Source: an uncultured Bacteroidales bacterium
GTDB lineage: Bacteria; Bacteroidota; Bacteroidia; Bacteroidales; P3
Direction: 5' to 3'
Length of the DNA stretch: 17,651 nucleotides
NCBI GenBank assembly: GCA_905236405.1
Contig: CAJOQB010000028.1
Location: 1-17,651 of the forward strand
The position numbers and the translations under genes are program-made. Positions 6,738 to 16,072 of this stretch are shown piece by piece; the first letter of the stretch is position 1, and the number at the start of each line of letters is the position of its first letter. A model generated the notes under the pieces. The model ran no database searches. It was not told the origin of the DNA and worked only from the letters and a program-made list of their open reading frames with translations.

Positions 6738-6995
6738 ATGACAAGTTTGTTAATTCTCTTACAGGCTGCCGCCTCGATGTCGCTGAGTCACGTGGGTGGT
6801 GCCATTGGTTCTGGTCTCGCCGCTATTGGTGCTGGCGTAGGTATTGGTAAGATTGGCGGTGGCGCCATGGAAGGTGTCGCCCGTCAACCTGAGGCTGCCA
6901 GTAAAATCCAGTCCGTCATGATTTTGGCTGCTGCTCTTGTCGAGGGTGTTGCCCTTTTCGCAGCAGTTATCTGTCTGCTTGCTGTGCTGAAATAG
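6738..6995 (+). CDS. atpE: ATP synthase F0 subunit c
   Basis: This 85-residue hairpin protein forms the rotating c-ring of F-type ATP synthase in the inner membrane. Two hydrophobic helices (about 18-44 and 57-83) flank the polar loop AMEGVARQPEAASK, and the ion-binding carboxylate is E69 in AALVEGVALF. The first helix is glycine-rich (GSGLAAIGAGVGIGKIGGG), as needed for tight ring packing. The PxxxES/T pattern of sodium-binding c subunits is not present around E69, so proton coupling is more likely, though this is not decisive. It is the first gene of the local cluster; atpB (subunit a), which normally precedes it, is missing. A strong hairpin follows the stop codon. Confidence 0.96.
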   Translation: MTSLLILLQAAASMSLSHVGGAIGSGLAAIGAGVGIGKIGGGAMEGVARQPEAASKIQSVMILAAALVEGVALFAAVICLLAVLK

Positions 6996-7008
6996 CAGGC
7001 ACGTTGAC

Positions 7009-7072
7009 AAAGCCCGCCGATCAAGATTGACGAGCGATTGGCTGCTATCCCAGCGGCGGGCTTTCTTCTTTT
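7009..7072 (+). terminator. Intercistronic terminator-like hairpin between atpE and atpF
   Basis: AAAGCCCGCCG (7009-7019) pairs perfectly with CGGCGGGCTTT (7054-7064), an 11-bp GC-rich stem with a 34-nt loop. CTTCTTTT follows on the plus strand. It begins 14 nt after the atpE stop and ends about 40 nt before atpF. Partial termination, or protection of the atpE message from 3' decay, would both raise subunit c over subunit b, matching the c-ring's need for many copies. That role is inferred. Confidence 0.65.
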
Positions 7073-7110
7073 AGTAAGACAACTATCGAAAGATTATACG
7101 CAAATAATAT

Positions 7111-7611
7111 ATGAACAATCCTTTAATCAGTCCCGGTCTTGGAACGTTTGTGTGGATGCTTGTGGCTTTCGGCATCTTGGTGTTCATCCTCTGCAAGTGG
7201 GGTTGGCCCATCATCCTCAACTCGCTGAAAGAACGTGAGCAGGCCATCAGCGATTCGCTCAACGCCGCACAGAAGGCCAAGGAGGAAATCAAAAACCTTC
7301 AGGCACACAACGAGGAACTGCTGTTCGAGGCCAAGAAAGAACGCGACAAGATGCTGCGTACCGCCCGTATGACGAGCGAGAGCATCATCGAGGAATCGAA
7401 ACAGAAAGCACAGGCAGAGGCCGACCGCATCATAGCCAATGCTCAGGAGGCTATTCGTTTCGAGAAACTGAATGCGGTACACGAGTTGAAGAACGAGGTG
7501 GCTAACCTCAGCATCGAGATTGCAGAGAAGCTGATGCGGCAGGAACTCTCCGATCGTGCCAAAGCCAACGAACTTGTTGAACGCGAATTGCAGAAGACAC
7601 AGTTTAACTAA
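7111..7611 (+). CDS. atpF: ATP synthase F0 subunit b
   Basis: A 166-residue peripheral-stalk subunit. A single N-terminal membrane helix (about 10-33, LGTFVWMLVAFGILVFILCKWGW) is followed by a long charged helix rich in Glu, Lys, Ala and Gln (about 40-160), which forms the coiled-coil stalk that holds F1 against rotation. Length and layout are those of ordinary bacterial b subunits. Only one b-type gene is present, so a homodimer is expected. It is 115 nt from atpE with the hairpin between them, and 15 nt before atpH. Confidence 0.95.
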   Translation: MNNPLISPGLGTFVWMLVAFGILVFILCKWGWPIILNSLKEREQAISDSLNAAQKAKEEIKNLQAHNEELLFEAKKERDKMLRTARMTSESIIEESKQKAQAEADRIIANAQEAIRFEKLNAVHELKNEVANLSIEIAEKLMRQELSDRAKANELVERELQKTQFN

Positions 7612-7626
7612 TACCATTGACGCTGT

Positions 7627-8193
7627 ATGGATAATTATAAAATCAATATCCACTATGCAAAGGCTCTCATGATGCTTGCTGTCGACATGAACTGTGTCGA
7701 TACGGTGAGCGAGGATATGCGTCTTGTGCAGCAGGTGTGTGCCGAAAACCGGTTGCTGAACAAGGTCTTCTCCAATCCCACCATCAAGGAGGCACAGAAA
7801 GCGGCTGTCGTCGAGGACCTGTTCAAGGGTCAAATCAGCGAGGTGTCGTTGGCGTTTCTGCGTTTTGTGGTGCGGAAACGTCGTGCGGTAAGTCTGCGAG
7901 GCATCGCTACCGCCTTTGTCGAGATGTGGCGCGAGAAGAACAATGTGGTGCTGGCCGAGTTCGTCACCGCTGTCGATATTGACCAGCAGTTGCTCGAAGA
8001 GGCCAAGCAGAAGATTGTAGAGTACACAGGCAAGGAGGTGGAGTTTAACACGCGTGTCGACAACCGTCGTATTGGTGGATTCTATCTCACCTTCGACAAC
8101 AAGCTGTACGATGACCGCATCAGCACCAAGCTCATCAAGCTGCGCAACGAGTTTAGCCGTAATGAATACGAGAGCAAGATTGCCCGTCGTTAG
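7627..8193 (+). CDS. atpH: ATP synthase F1 subunit delta
   Basis: A 188-residue protein of the OSCP/delta family that joins the b stalk to the top of the alpha-beta hexamer. The helical N-terminal part has the usual YAKALMMLA start and the segment SNPTIKEAQKAAVVEDLF. The C-terminal part has the diagnostic VDNRRIGGFYLTFDNKLYDDRISTKLIKLRNEF, equivalent to the conserved IGG...D.S...KL motif. The length is usual. It lies 15 nt after atpF and 38 nt before atpA. Confidence 0.95.
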   Translation: MDNYKINIHYAKALMMLAVDMNCVDTVSEDMRLVQQVCAENRLLNKVFSNPTIKEAQKAAVVEDLFKGQISEVSLAFLRFVVRKRRAVSLRGIATAFVEMWREKNNVVLAEFVTAVDIDQQLLEEAKQKIVEYTGKEVEFNTRVDNRRIGGFYLTFDNKLYDDRISTKLIKLRNEFSRNEYESKIARR

Positions 8194-8231
8194 TCTTTTA
8201 TCTTTTATTATTGAAATCAACAACCTCAGAT

Positions 8232-9818
<1,587 letters not shown>

Positions 9819-9827
9819 CGACTTGTT

Positions 9828-10706
9828 ATGGCCAATCTTAAAGAAGTACGCACTCGTATCGCCTCGGTGAGCAGCACCCAGCAGATTACGTCGGCCATGA
9901 AAATGGTGTCGGCTGCCAAGTTCCGCCGTGCGCAGATGGCCATTTTGGGTATGCGTCCCTATGCTTCGCAATTAGAGAGCATCATTGCCAACATCAACGT
10001 CGACGATGGCAAGAGCACACCCTTCCATCAGGAACGTACTCCCAATAGTGTGCTTCTGGTGGTGGTTACCTCAAACAAGGGACTGTGCGGTGGTTTCAAC
10101 GCCAATGTGGTCAAGCAGGCCACATCGCGTGTGGAATACTACCGTCAGCAACAATGTTCCCATCTCAGCATGATCACCATCGGCAAGAAAGCCACCGAAG
10201 CATTCTCCAAACAGAAGGGATTGGTGGAGGAGAGCCACGATGATTTGCTCGACAATGCCACGTTCGACAAGGTCCACGAGCTCAGCCATCAGATACTGCA
10301 TCGCTTTGTTCAACGGCAATACGACAGGGTAGAGGTCGTCTACAACCAATTCAAGAACTCCATTACCCAGGTGCTCACCACCGAACAATTCCTCCCGATT
10401 GTTCCCGACAGTTTGCCCAAAACGGTGAAGGATGCCCATGTCAACAACGACTTCATTTATGAGCCCAACAAGGAGGAAATCCTTCGCAATCTGGTGCCCT
10501 TTATGTTGCACACTCGTTTCTATCGTGTCATCCTCGACAGCTTGGCTGCCGAACACGGAGCACGTATGAGCGCTATGCAGAGTGCTACCGACAATGCCAA
10601 CGAGTTGCTCAAGGAACTCCGACTGACCTATAATAAAGCCCGCCAAGCCGCTATCACTAACGAGATTATCGAGATTGTGAGTGGTAGCGAAGCCTTGAAG
10701 GGATAA
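9828..10706 (+). CDS. atpG: ATP synthase F1 subunit gamma
   Basis: A 292-residue central rotor subunit. The N-terminal helix ANLKEVRTRIASVSSTQQITSAMKMVSAAKFRRA and the C-terminal helix with ARMSAMQSATDNANELLKELRLTYNKARQAAITNEIIEIVSG are the two conserved ends that form the rotating coiled coil. The central TSNKGLCGGFN is also family-typical. It starts 9 nt after atpA and is the last gene of the cluster, followed by a strong terminator. In most bacteria the beta and epsilon genes come next; in Bacteroidota they are usually placed elsewhere in the operon. Neither is present here. Confidence 0.97.
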   Translation: MANLKEVRTRIASVSSTQQITSAMKMVSAAKFRRAQMAILGMRPYASQLESIIANINVDDGKSTPFHQERTPNSVLLVVVTSNKGLCGGFNANVVKQATSRVEYYRQQQCSHLSMITIGKKATEAFSKQKGLVEESHDDLLDNATFDKVHELSHQILHRFVQRQYDRVEVVYNQFKNSITQVLTTEQFLPIVPDSLPKTVKDAHVNNDFIYEPNKEEILRNLVPFMLHTRFYRVILDSLAAEHGARMSAMQSATDNANELLKELRLTYNKARQAAITNEIIEIVSGSEALKG

Positions 10707-10727
10707 ACAAGGCAAGTCCAATAAAAG

Positions 10728-10769
10728 AAAACTCCCTTGCGTCGAAAGAGCAAGGGAGTTTTTTTTTTG
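10728..10769. terminator. Strong bidirectional terminator between atpG and nadB
   Basis: AAAACTCCCTTGC (10728-10740) pairs perfectly with GCAAGGGAGTTTT (10750-10762) around a 9-nt loop, and the T run continues to 10769. On the minus strand the stem is followed by TTTTCTTTT, so it can stop transcription from both convergent units. Confidence 0.93.
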
Positions 10770-10792
10770 TTGTAAATACTATTGATGTTGGT

Positions 10793-12349
10793 TCAGTTAA
10801 TCAAATCGATGGAGAAGTGCAATCCTCGGTTCTCGCGACGAGCCTTTGCTTGCTTGGTGATGAGGTAGGCACAGGCGATAAGGTTACGCAATTCGGATAG
10901 CTCCTCGCTGAGGATGCTGCGGTTGTAGAGGTCTTCTGTCTCGCGGAATATCAGGTTCATGCGATCCATGGCTCGTTGCAGACGCAGGTCGCTGCGAACA
11001 ATACCCACGTAGTTTGACATGATTTCTTGCAGCTCTTTCTTTGTTTGGGTGATAAGCACCATCTCCTCGTTGAGCACCATGCCGTTGCTGTTCCAGTCGG
11101 GGACAGCGTGGCACAGGTCGATGTCCTTGATACGCGACACGGCTTCCTGTGCAGCATTGTGAGCATACACCACCGCTTCGAGCAGCGAATTGCTGGCCAA
11201 ACGGTTGCCGCCATGCAATCCGGTACGGGAACACTCGCCGGCGGCAAAAAGGTTGTGGATGCTCGATTCGCCCTTCATGTCGACAGCAATGCCACCGCAA
11301 TGATAGTGCATAGCAGGACGGATGGGAATCATGTCCTTGGTGATGTTGATGCCGATTTCGAGACATTTGGCATAGATGGTGGGGAATCCGTTAATCAGGT
11401 GCTTCTTGTCAATCTGTCGGGCATCGAGATAGAGGTGGTCGGCACCGCTGATTTTCATCTCCTTGTCGATAGCACGAGCCACGATGTCGCGAGGAGCCAA
11501 CGAGAGACGCTCGTCGTATTTTTGCATAAACTCTTTCCCATGCGTGTCCTTCAGCACAGCACCCGCACCACGCATAGCTTCGGTGATAAGGAAGGCGGGC
11601 CGTTCTCTGGGGTTATAGAGGCTGGTGGGGTGGAACTGTGCAAACTCCATATCGCGGATGACGCCGCGGGCACGATGCACCATAGCGATACCGTCGCCAG
11701 TGGCGGTGATAGGGTTGGTGGTGGTGGTGTACACGTTGCCCAAACCGCCGGTGGCCAGCAGGGTGACTTTGGCTAAATAGGTGTCCACCTGATGGGTCTC
11801 TCCGTTGAGGACATAGGCACCATAGCATTCGATATTGGGCGTCTGTTTGGTGACCCGTTGACCCAGATGGTGCTGGGTGATGATGTCGACGGCAAACTGG
11901 TTTTCTTTCAACTCGATGTCAGGATGCTCTCGAACGGCTTGCAGCAAACCGCGTTCCACCTCCTCGCCCGTGTTGTCTTTGTGGTGAAGGATACGGAATT
12001 CCGAGTGGCCTCCTTCGCGATGCAGGTCGAACTTGTCGCCTTCGCGGTCAAAGTTGACACCGTATTGCACCAGTTCCTTGATGCGGTCGGGTGCTTCGCG
12101 GATGGTCATCTCCACCACATCGCGGTCGCAGATGCCGTCGCCAGCCACCAAGGTGTCGTGGATATGGTTGTCGAAACTGTCGGAGTCGTACATCACAGCG
12201 GCGATACCACCCTGTGCATATTTTGTCGACCCTTCGTCGGCGTTGGCTTTGGTGAGGATGCACACTTTGCCGTAGGGGGCCACTTTGAGTGCGTAGCTGA
12301 GGCCGGCGACGCCTGAACCGATGATGAGAAAATCAACTTCGTAACGCAT
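10793..12349 (-). CDS. nadB: L-aspartate oxidase
   Basis: A 518-residue flavoenzyme that oxidises L-aspartate to iminoaspartate, the first step of de novo NAD synthesis. The N-terminal FAD-binding motif is IIGSGVAGLSYAL (GSGVAG at 11-16), followed by the GSTKYAQGGIAAV segment. Other family marks are HREGGHSEFRILHH, ATGGLGNVYTTTTNP, EFAQFHPTSL, APRDIVARAID, and HYHCGGIAVDMKGESSIHNLFAAGECSRTGLHGGNRLASNSLLEAVVYA. The last distinguishes it within the succinate dehydrogenase/fumarate reductase flavoprotein family. It stands alone: nadA and nadC are not adjacent. It is convergent with atpG and divergent from the cobalamin-riboswitch unit. I could not find a clean TTTG-N19-TAnnTTTG promoter in the 70 bp before its start. 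Confidence 0.95.
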   Translation of the reverse strand: MRYEVDFLIIGSGVAGLSYALKVAPYGKVCILTKANADEGSTKYAQGGIAAVMYDSDSFDNHIHDTLVAGDGICDRDVVEMTIREAPDRIKELVQYGVNFDREGDKFDLHREGGHSEFRILHHKDNTGEEVERGLLQAVREHPDIELKENQFAVDIITQHHLGQRVTKQTPNIECYGAYVLNGETHQVDTYLAKVTLLATGGLGNVYTTTTNPITATGDGIAMVHRARGVIRDMEFAQFHPTSLYNPRERPAFLITEAMRGAGAVLKDTHGKEFMQKYDERLSLAPRDIVARAIDKEMKISGADHLYLDARQIDKKHLINGFPTIYAKCLEIGINITKDMIPIRPAMHYHCGGIAVDMKGESSIHNLFAAGECSRTGLHGGNRLASNSLLEAVVYAHNAAQEAVSRIKDIDLCHAVPDWNSNGMVLNEEMVLITQTKKELQEIMSNYVGIVRSDLRLQRAMDRMNLIFRETEDLYNRSILSEELSELRNLIACAYLITKQAKARRENRGLHFSIDLIN

Positions 12350-12422
12350 GGTGTTTCGATTAATGTTGTTAATAAATGCTATATCGTAAAAATGTGTTTT
12401 TTAGTATGGCTGAAAGTATTTT

Positions 12423-12453
12423 TTTGCAGGTTTGTTTTTGTTTTGTATTTTTG
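12423..12453 (+). promoter_or_regulatory. Promoter of the cobalamin-riboswitch transcript
   Basis: TTTG (12423-12426), 19 nt, then TATTTTTG (12446-12453): a full match to the Bacteroidota consensus. The expected start is within a few bases of 12458, where the first strand of the riboswitch P1 stem begins. The RNA would therefore start almost directly with the aptamer. Confidence 0.85.
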
Positions 12454-12457
12454 CAGC

Positions 12458-12627
12458 CGATTTGGTCGCCCGTCAGGGGCGTGAAAAGGGAATCAGGTGC
12501 AAGTCCTGGACAGTCCCGCTGCTGTAAGTTCAATAGCTGCAGCCCAAAGAGTTAAGCCACTGTATGTCGCCATAGGCATATGGGAAGGCGAGGGGTGCAA
12601 GAACAAGTCAGAAGACCTGCCAAATCG
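12458..12627 (+). promoter_or_regulatory. Cobalamin (B12) riboswitch
   Basis: The aptamer is closed by a perfect P1 helix: CGATTTGG (12458-12465) with CCAAATCG (12620-12627). Inside are the conserved blocks of the family in the right order: GGGAATCAGGTGCAAGTCC (from 12488), ACAGTCCCGCTGCTGTAA (from 12510), GCCACTGTATG (from 12556), GGGAAGGCG (from 12582) and AGTCAGAAGACCTGCC (from 12606). The 167 nt from P1 to the gene start contain no gene; I see a U-rich run near 12715-12740 but no decisive terminator, so translational control through the leader is as likely. By family precedent, cobalamin binding should reduce expression of the downstream gene. Confidence 0.93.
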
Positions 12628-12794
12628 CGAGTTTTCGGTTGGCTTTCGAGGAAAAAGCGAAACGAAGTGAGGCGAACACATAGTGCAAACGACATTGCGT
12701 CGATGCTTGTGCCTTTCTCTTTTCCCCGTTTTTCTTTTTCCCAAGAACCATTCCGATATTGTGGAAAATGTATAACAATAAAACAATATCAACT

Positions 12795-14657
12795 ATGGTA
12801 AAAAAACTATTTGTGTTTGCAATGGGGCTGATGCTTGCTGCGACTATGGTGGCACAGGTCTCCCCGAAAACTATCACTATGTCTGCCTCCGATATCCAGT
12901 ATTGGGTGGGAACAGGCAGCAATCAAGCCGTTGTCATCGTTGGCTGGGATGACAACCCCTCGGGCAACAATTTCGCCCTTGCATGGGGCGTTCGTTGGAG
13001 TGGAACTGCAACAGCAGCCAACATGCTCGACACCATCGCTGCCCACGACAGCCGTTTCAGTTACTCCATTTCGGGAGGTTTTGTGACCAATATTTCCTAC
13101 AACGACGGCACCCTTGTCTCGGGCTCCTCGTTAAGCTATTGGTGCTATAACGTCAACAATGATTGGGGCGCAGCGTATCCTTCTCAAATTATGGCTAATG
13201 GCGACGTGATGGAGGTCAGCAGCAGTTGTAACTACTCGCTTACGACGGCTACGCCTGCCACCGACCCCAATACTCCTGATGACCCTGACCCTGTCGATGC
13301 CACTATTGACGAGAGTGCCATCCTCTATTGGGTGGGAACAGGCGAAAACAGGGTTCGTTTCATTGTCAACTGGGCCGATACCGCTCTTGCATGGGGCTAT
13401 CGTTTCAGCACCGAGAGCGTGTTGGCTTCCGACATGATGGAGGCCATTGCCGAAGCCGATTCCCGTCTCACCATTACGGGTGCCAGCGACGGATTTGTCA
13501 CAGATATTGTCTTTGTCGACAACGGTGTCACTTACGCCATCACCCCTGGCCAGTATTGGATGTACAACTACAACGGTACACTTTCCTATAACTATATCAA
13601 CCAGCAGAGCGTCTTCAATGGCGATGTCATCAAGTTTGGCGACCTTTCGGTGGCTACCGGTATTGGCGAACCCGACGACTGGGGTTACTACTCGAACTAT
13701 GCGTGGACAATGCCGGTATATCCTGCTTCCGTTCCTGTGGTTACAGGACCTTTCTGTGGTGCTGTCGGCACCGAGGGATGCGACGCCATTGCCGGCAACA
13801 GCAACACCATTGTGGCCTGGGCAACAGAATGTACTGTCAACCGCGGCTATCAGAACATCGCACAACCCGAACTGGGTATGGCAAACTACCGTACGGACAG
13901 TGAAGCTGTGGGTCCTGTGACGATGGGCGACAACCTGAGTGTCGTCAGCTTGGGTGACGGCGGATCGGCTTTGCTTACCTTTGCCCGTCCTATCACCAAT
14001 GGTGCAGGAGCCGACTTTGCTGTCTTCGAGAACAGTTTCGACGACCATTTCCTCGAGTTGGCTTTCGTCGAGGTGAGTACCGACGGCGAGCGTTTCGTCC
14101 GCTTCCCCGCCACCTCCTACACACAGACCTCCATTCAGGTGGGTGGCACGGGTCAGGTCGACCCCACCATGATCAACAACTTGGCAGGCAAATATCGTGC
14201 ATGCTATGGCACTCCCTTCGACTTGGAAGAGCTGCGTGACAGCACGGGTATCGATATTGACAGCATCGTCTATGTCCGTATCGTCGATGTGGTGGGCAGC
14301 ATCGATCCCCAGTATGGTACCACCGACCAGTATGGCAACCTTGTCAACGACCCTTGGCCCACAACGGGCGGCAGCGCTGGTTTCGACCTCGACGCTGTGG
14401 GTGTCATTCACCAGTTGAACACCACCGGTATCGGCAACGTGGAGGTGGTTGTCAACCTTTATCCCAATCCCGCTACCGACCGTGTGAACGTGGTGACGGC
14501 TTGCAATACCGACGCCGAGTTGTATGACTTCACTGGACGTTGTGTGGTTCGTTACTCCTTCGTCGAAGGAACCAACACCATCGACGTGAGAGACCTCGTT
14601 CGGGGCGTCTATATGCTCCGTGTGGGCTCCAGCGTCAGCAAGATTGTGAAACGCTAA
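12795..14657 (+). CDS. B12-regulated secreted T9SS surface protein, candidate cobalamin-capture factor
   Basis: A 620-residue protein with a signal peptide (about 1-20, MVKKLFVFAMGLMLAA...) and a T9SS sorting domain (about 549-620: NLYPNPATDRVNV, LYDFTGRCV, GVYMLRV). The ATG at 12795 is preferred over one at 12759 because it starts the signal peptide. Two related domains follow the signal: about 28-145 (IQYWVGTGSNQ, ALAWGVRWSG, GGFVTNISY, ANGDVMEV) and about 172-285 (ILYWVGTGENR, ALAWGYRFST, DGFVTDIVF, FNGDVIKF). Their link is a DPNTPDDPDPVD stretch. A third domain (about 300-540) has FAVFENSF, LAFVEVSTDGERFVRFP, AGKY, GTPFDL, VRIVDVVGS and GFDLDAVGVI. I recall this last pattern in secreted proteins of other bacteria, without a proven role. 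The riboswitch, not the domains, points to B12. It is the only gene between the riboswitch and the terminator. Confidence 0.8.
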   Translation: MVKKLFVFAMGLMLAATMVAQVSPKTITMSASDIQYWVGTGSNQAVVIVGWDDNPSGNNFALAWGVRWSGTATAANMLDTIAAHDSRFSYSISGGFVTNISYNDGTLVSGSSLSYWCYNVNNDWGAAYPSQIMANGDVMEVSSSCNYSLTTATPATDPNTPDDPDPVDATIDESAILYWVGTGENRVRFIVNWADTALAWGYRFSTESVLASDMMEAIAEADSRLTITGASDGFVTDIVFVDNGVTYAITPGQYWMYNYNGTLSYNYINQQSVFNGDVIKFGDLSVATGIGEPDDWGYYSNYAWTMPVYPASVPVVTGPFCGAVGTEGCDAIAGNSNTIVAWATECTVNRGYQNIAQPELGMANYRTDSEAVGPVTMGDNLSVVSLGDGGSALLTFARPITNGAGADFAVFENSFDDHFLELAFVEVSTDGERFVRFPATSYTQTSIQVGGTGQVDPTMINNLAGKYRACYGTPFDLEELRDSTGIDIDSIVYVRIVDVVGSIDPQYGTTDQYGNLVNDPWPTTGGSAGFDLDAVGVIHQLNTTGIGNVEVVVNLYPNPATDRVNVVTACNTDAELYDFTGRCVVRYSFVEGTNTIDVRDLVRGVYMLRVGSSVSKIVKR

Positions 14658-14681
14658 GTCCTTCGGGTAAGCAACAACAAG

Positions 14682-14716
14682 CCCCGCCATTCTGACCGAG
14701 TGGCGGGGATATTTTT
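14682..14716. terminator. Terminator between convergent genes
   Basis: CCCCGCCA (14682-14689) pairs perfectly with TGGCGGGG (14701-14708), followed by ATATTTTTG on the plus strand. It ends the riboswitch transcript 25 nt after the stop of the surface protein and lies just beyond the stop codon (14735-14737) of the minus-strand transporter. Confidence 0.88.
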
Positions 14717-14734
14717 GTTTTATGTCGAAGTGTT

Positions 14735-16012
14735 CTATTCGACAGGGATGTCCTTGTTGACGTTGCGGCAGCCGACAAGGGCGTAGAAGAGGATGTAGGC
14801 GAAGCCGAAGATGACAATCCAATAGCTGCCTACGAAACCGATGCCGTCGGCCAGCAGATTCTGGAAGAAGGGCAGAATGCCGCCGCCGCATACGAGGGTC
14901 ATGAAGATGCCGCTGGCCATGGGCGTATATTTGCCAAGTCCCTCAGCCGAGAGGTTGAAGATGGCGCCCCACATCACCGAAGTACAGAGGCCGCAGAGTG
15001 TGGCAAAGACAATCTTGATAGGCACGTCGGCACCGTGCAGATGAACGGTGGAGGTGACAGGAACAAAGATAAGGCACAGCAGGAAGAGGATGGCGATGGT
15101 CGAAGTGACGGAGAGCATCGCTTTCGAGGAGACTTTGCCGCCGAGCAGTCCTCCGATAAAGCGTCCGCAGAGCATCAGGAACCAGTAGGCGCCGATGAAC
15201 CATCCGGCCAAATCGGGAGCCATAGCAAGACCGCCGTTGTCGCCAGGAGTGGTCATGTAAAGGTTGGCGGTGTTTGGGATGCCTACCTCGACACCTACAT
15301 AGAAGAAGATGGCGATGGCGCCCAACACAAAGTGACGGAAAGAGAGCGGCGAGTGGGGGTCTTTGGTTTTGGCTGCACGCATCTCTTTGGTCTCGAGATG
15401 CGGCTCGGGGATGCGGGTGAGCATGATGACCACGAAGGCAACGGCGAAGATGGCCATAGCGATAATCATGGCGGGTGCTGCGTCGCTCACCGATGCGGCG
15501 TCGACGCTACCGCCGATGAGATAACCCAGCAGGATAGGAGCGAGGGTGCCGCCTGTGGAGTTGAGGGTGCCGCCCCATTGTATCAGACGGTTGCCGCGAT
15601 TGCCGCCGCCACCGAGAGTGTTGAGCATAGGATTGACGACGATGTTGAGCAGGCACATCGAGAAACCGGCCACGAGTGCTCCCGTGACGTAGACGGCAAA
15701 GCTGCCGGCATAGCCCGAGAGGAACTGGATGCCGACGCCGATAAAGCCTACTGTCACAGCCAACAGCGAGGTGAATTTATAGCCTTTGCGACGCAGGATG
15801 ATGCCAGCGGGAATGCCCATGCAGGCGTAGGCGATGAAGTTGGCAAAGGTTCCCAGTTGGGCGATGGCGTTGCTGGTGCCGAATTGGTTCTTGACGATGA
15901 CACCCATCGAACCGGCAAAATTGGTGACGAATGCTATCATGAAGAACAGCAGGAACATCACGATAATGGGGATTGTAAAATTCTGTTTCTTAACGTTTGA
16001 GGAATTGTCCAT
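14735..16012 (-). CDS. FHS-family sugar MFS transporter (FucP/GluP-like)
   Basis: A 425-residue inner-membrane transporter with about 12 hydrophobic segments. It belongs to the major facilitator superfamily, and the fucose-galactose-glucose:H+ symporter branch is suggested by NPMLNTLGGGGNRGNRLIQWGGTLNSTGGTLAPILLG (about 125-162), equivalent to the conserved NPL...N...N..GT..AP region of FucP. IFFYVGVEVGIPNTANLYM and the FIGGLLGGKVSS segment (a GR-like cytoplasmic loop) also fit. Length is close to FucP's. Which sugar is carried (fucose, glucose, galactose or another) cannot be read from the sequence. It has its own canonical promoter, is convergent with the B12-regulated gene and divergent from tonB; no catabolic gene is adjacent. 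Confidence 0.85.
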   Translation of the reverse strand: MDNSSNVKKQNFTIPIIVMFLLFFMIAFVTNFAGSMGVIVKNQFGTSNAIAQLGTFANFIAYACMGIPAGIILRRKGYKFTSLLAVTVGFIGVGIQFLSGYAGSFAVYVTGALVAGFSMCLLNIVVNPMLNTLGGGGNRGNRLIQWGGTLNSTGGTLAPILLGYLIGGSVDAASVSDAAPAMIIAMAIFAVAFVVIMLTRIPEPHLETKEMRAAKTKDPHSPLSFRHFVLGAIAIFFYVGVEVGIPNTANLYMTTPGDNGGLAMAPDLAGWFIGAYWFLMLCGRFIGGLLGGKVSSKAMLSVTSTIAILFLLCLIFVPVTSTVHLHGADVPIKIVFATLCGLCTSVMWGAIFNLSAEGLGKYTPMASGIFMTLVCGGGILPFFQNLLADGIGFVGSYWIVIFGFAYILFYALVGCRNVNKDIPVE

Positions 16013-16041
16013 GATGATTTGACTGTTTTTAGTTAACGTTG

Positions 16042-16072
16042 CAAAATTACAACAATCGGGCGAATTAGCAAA
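16042..16072 (-). promoter_or_regulatory. Promoter of the sugar transporter
   Basis: On the minus strand TTTG (16069-16072), 19 nt, then TAATTTTG (16042-16049): a full match to the Bacteroidota consensus. Transcription would start near 16036, giving a leader of about 25 nt before the start codon at 16012. Confidence 0.88.

Noticed and set aside
6738..6995. Sodium-type ATP synthase c subunit
   Set aside because: The residues around E69 (ALVEGVALF) do not show the PxxxES/T sodium signature, so I do not claim sodium coupling.
13131..14891. Long minus-strand open frame (586 codons) opposite the B12-regulated gene
   Set aside because: It is antisense to a gene with clear signal peptide and sorting domain, crosses the terminator at 14682-14708 and enters the transporter. 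Its His/Val/Asp-rich composition is that of a shadow frame.
15035..16000. Plus-strand open frame opposite the sugar transporter
   Set aside because: Highly charged shadow of a membrane protein gene; the minus-strand frame has regular transmembrane segments and a perfect promoter.
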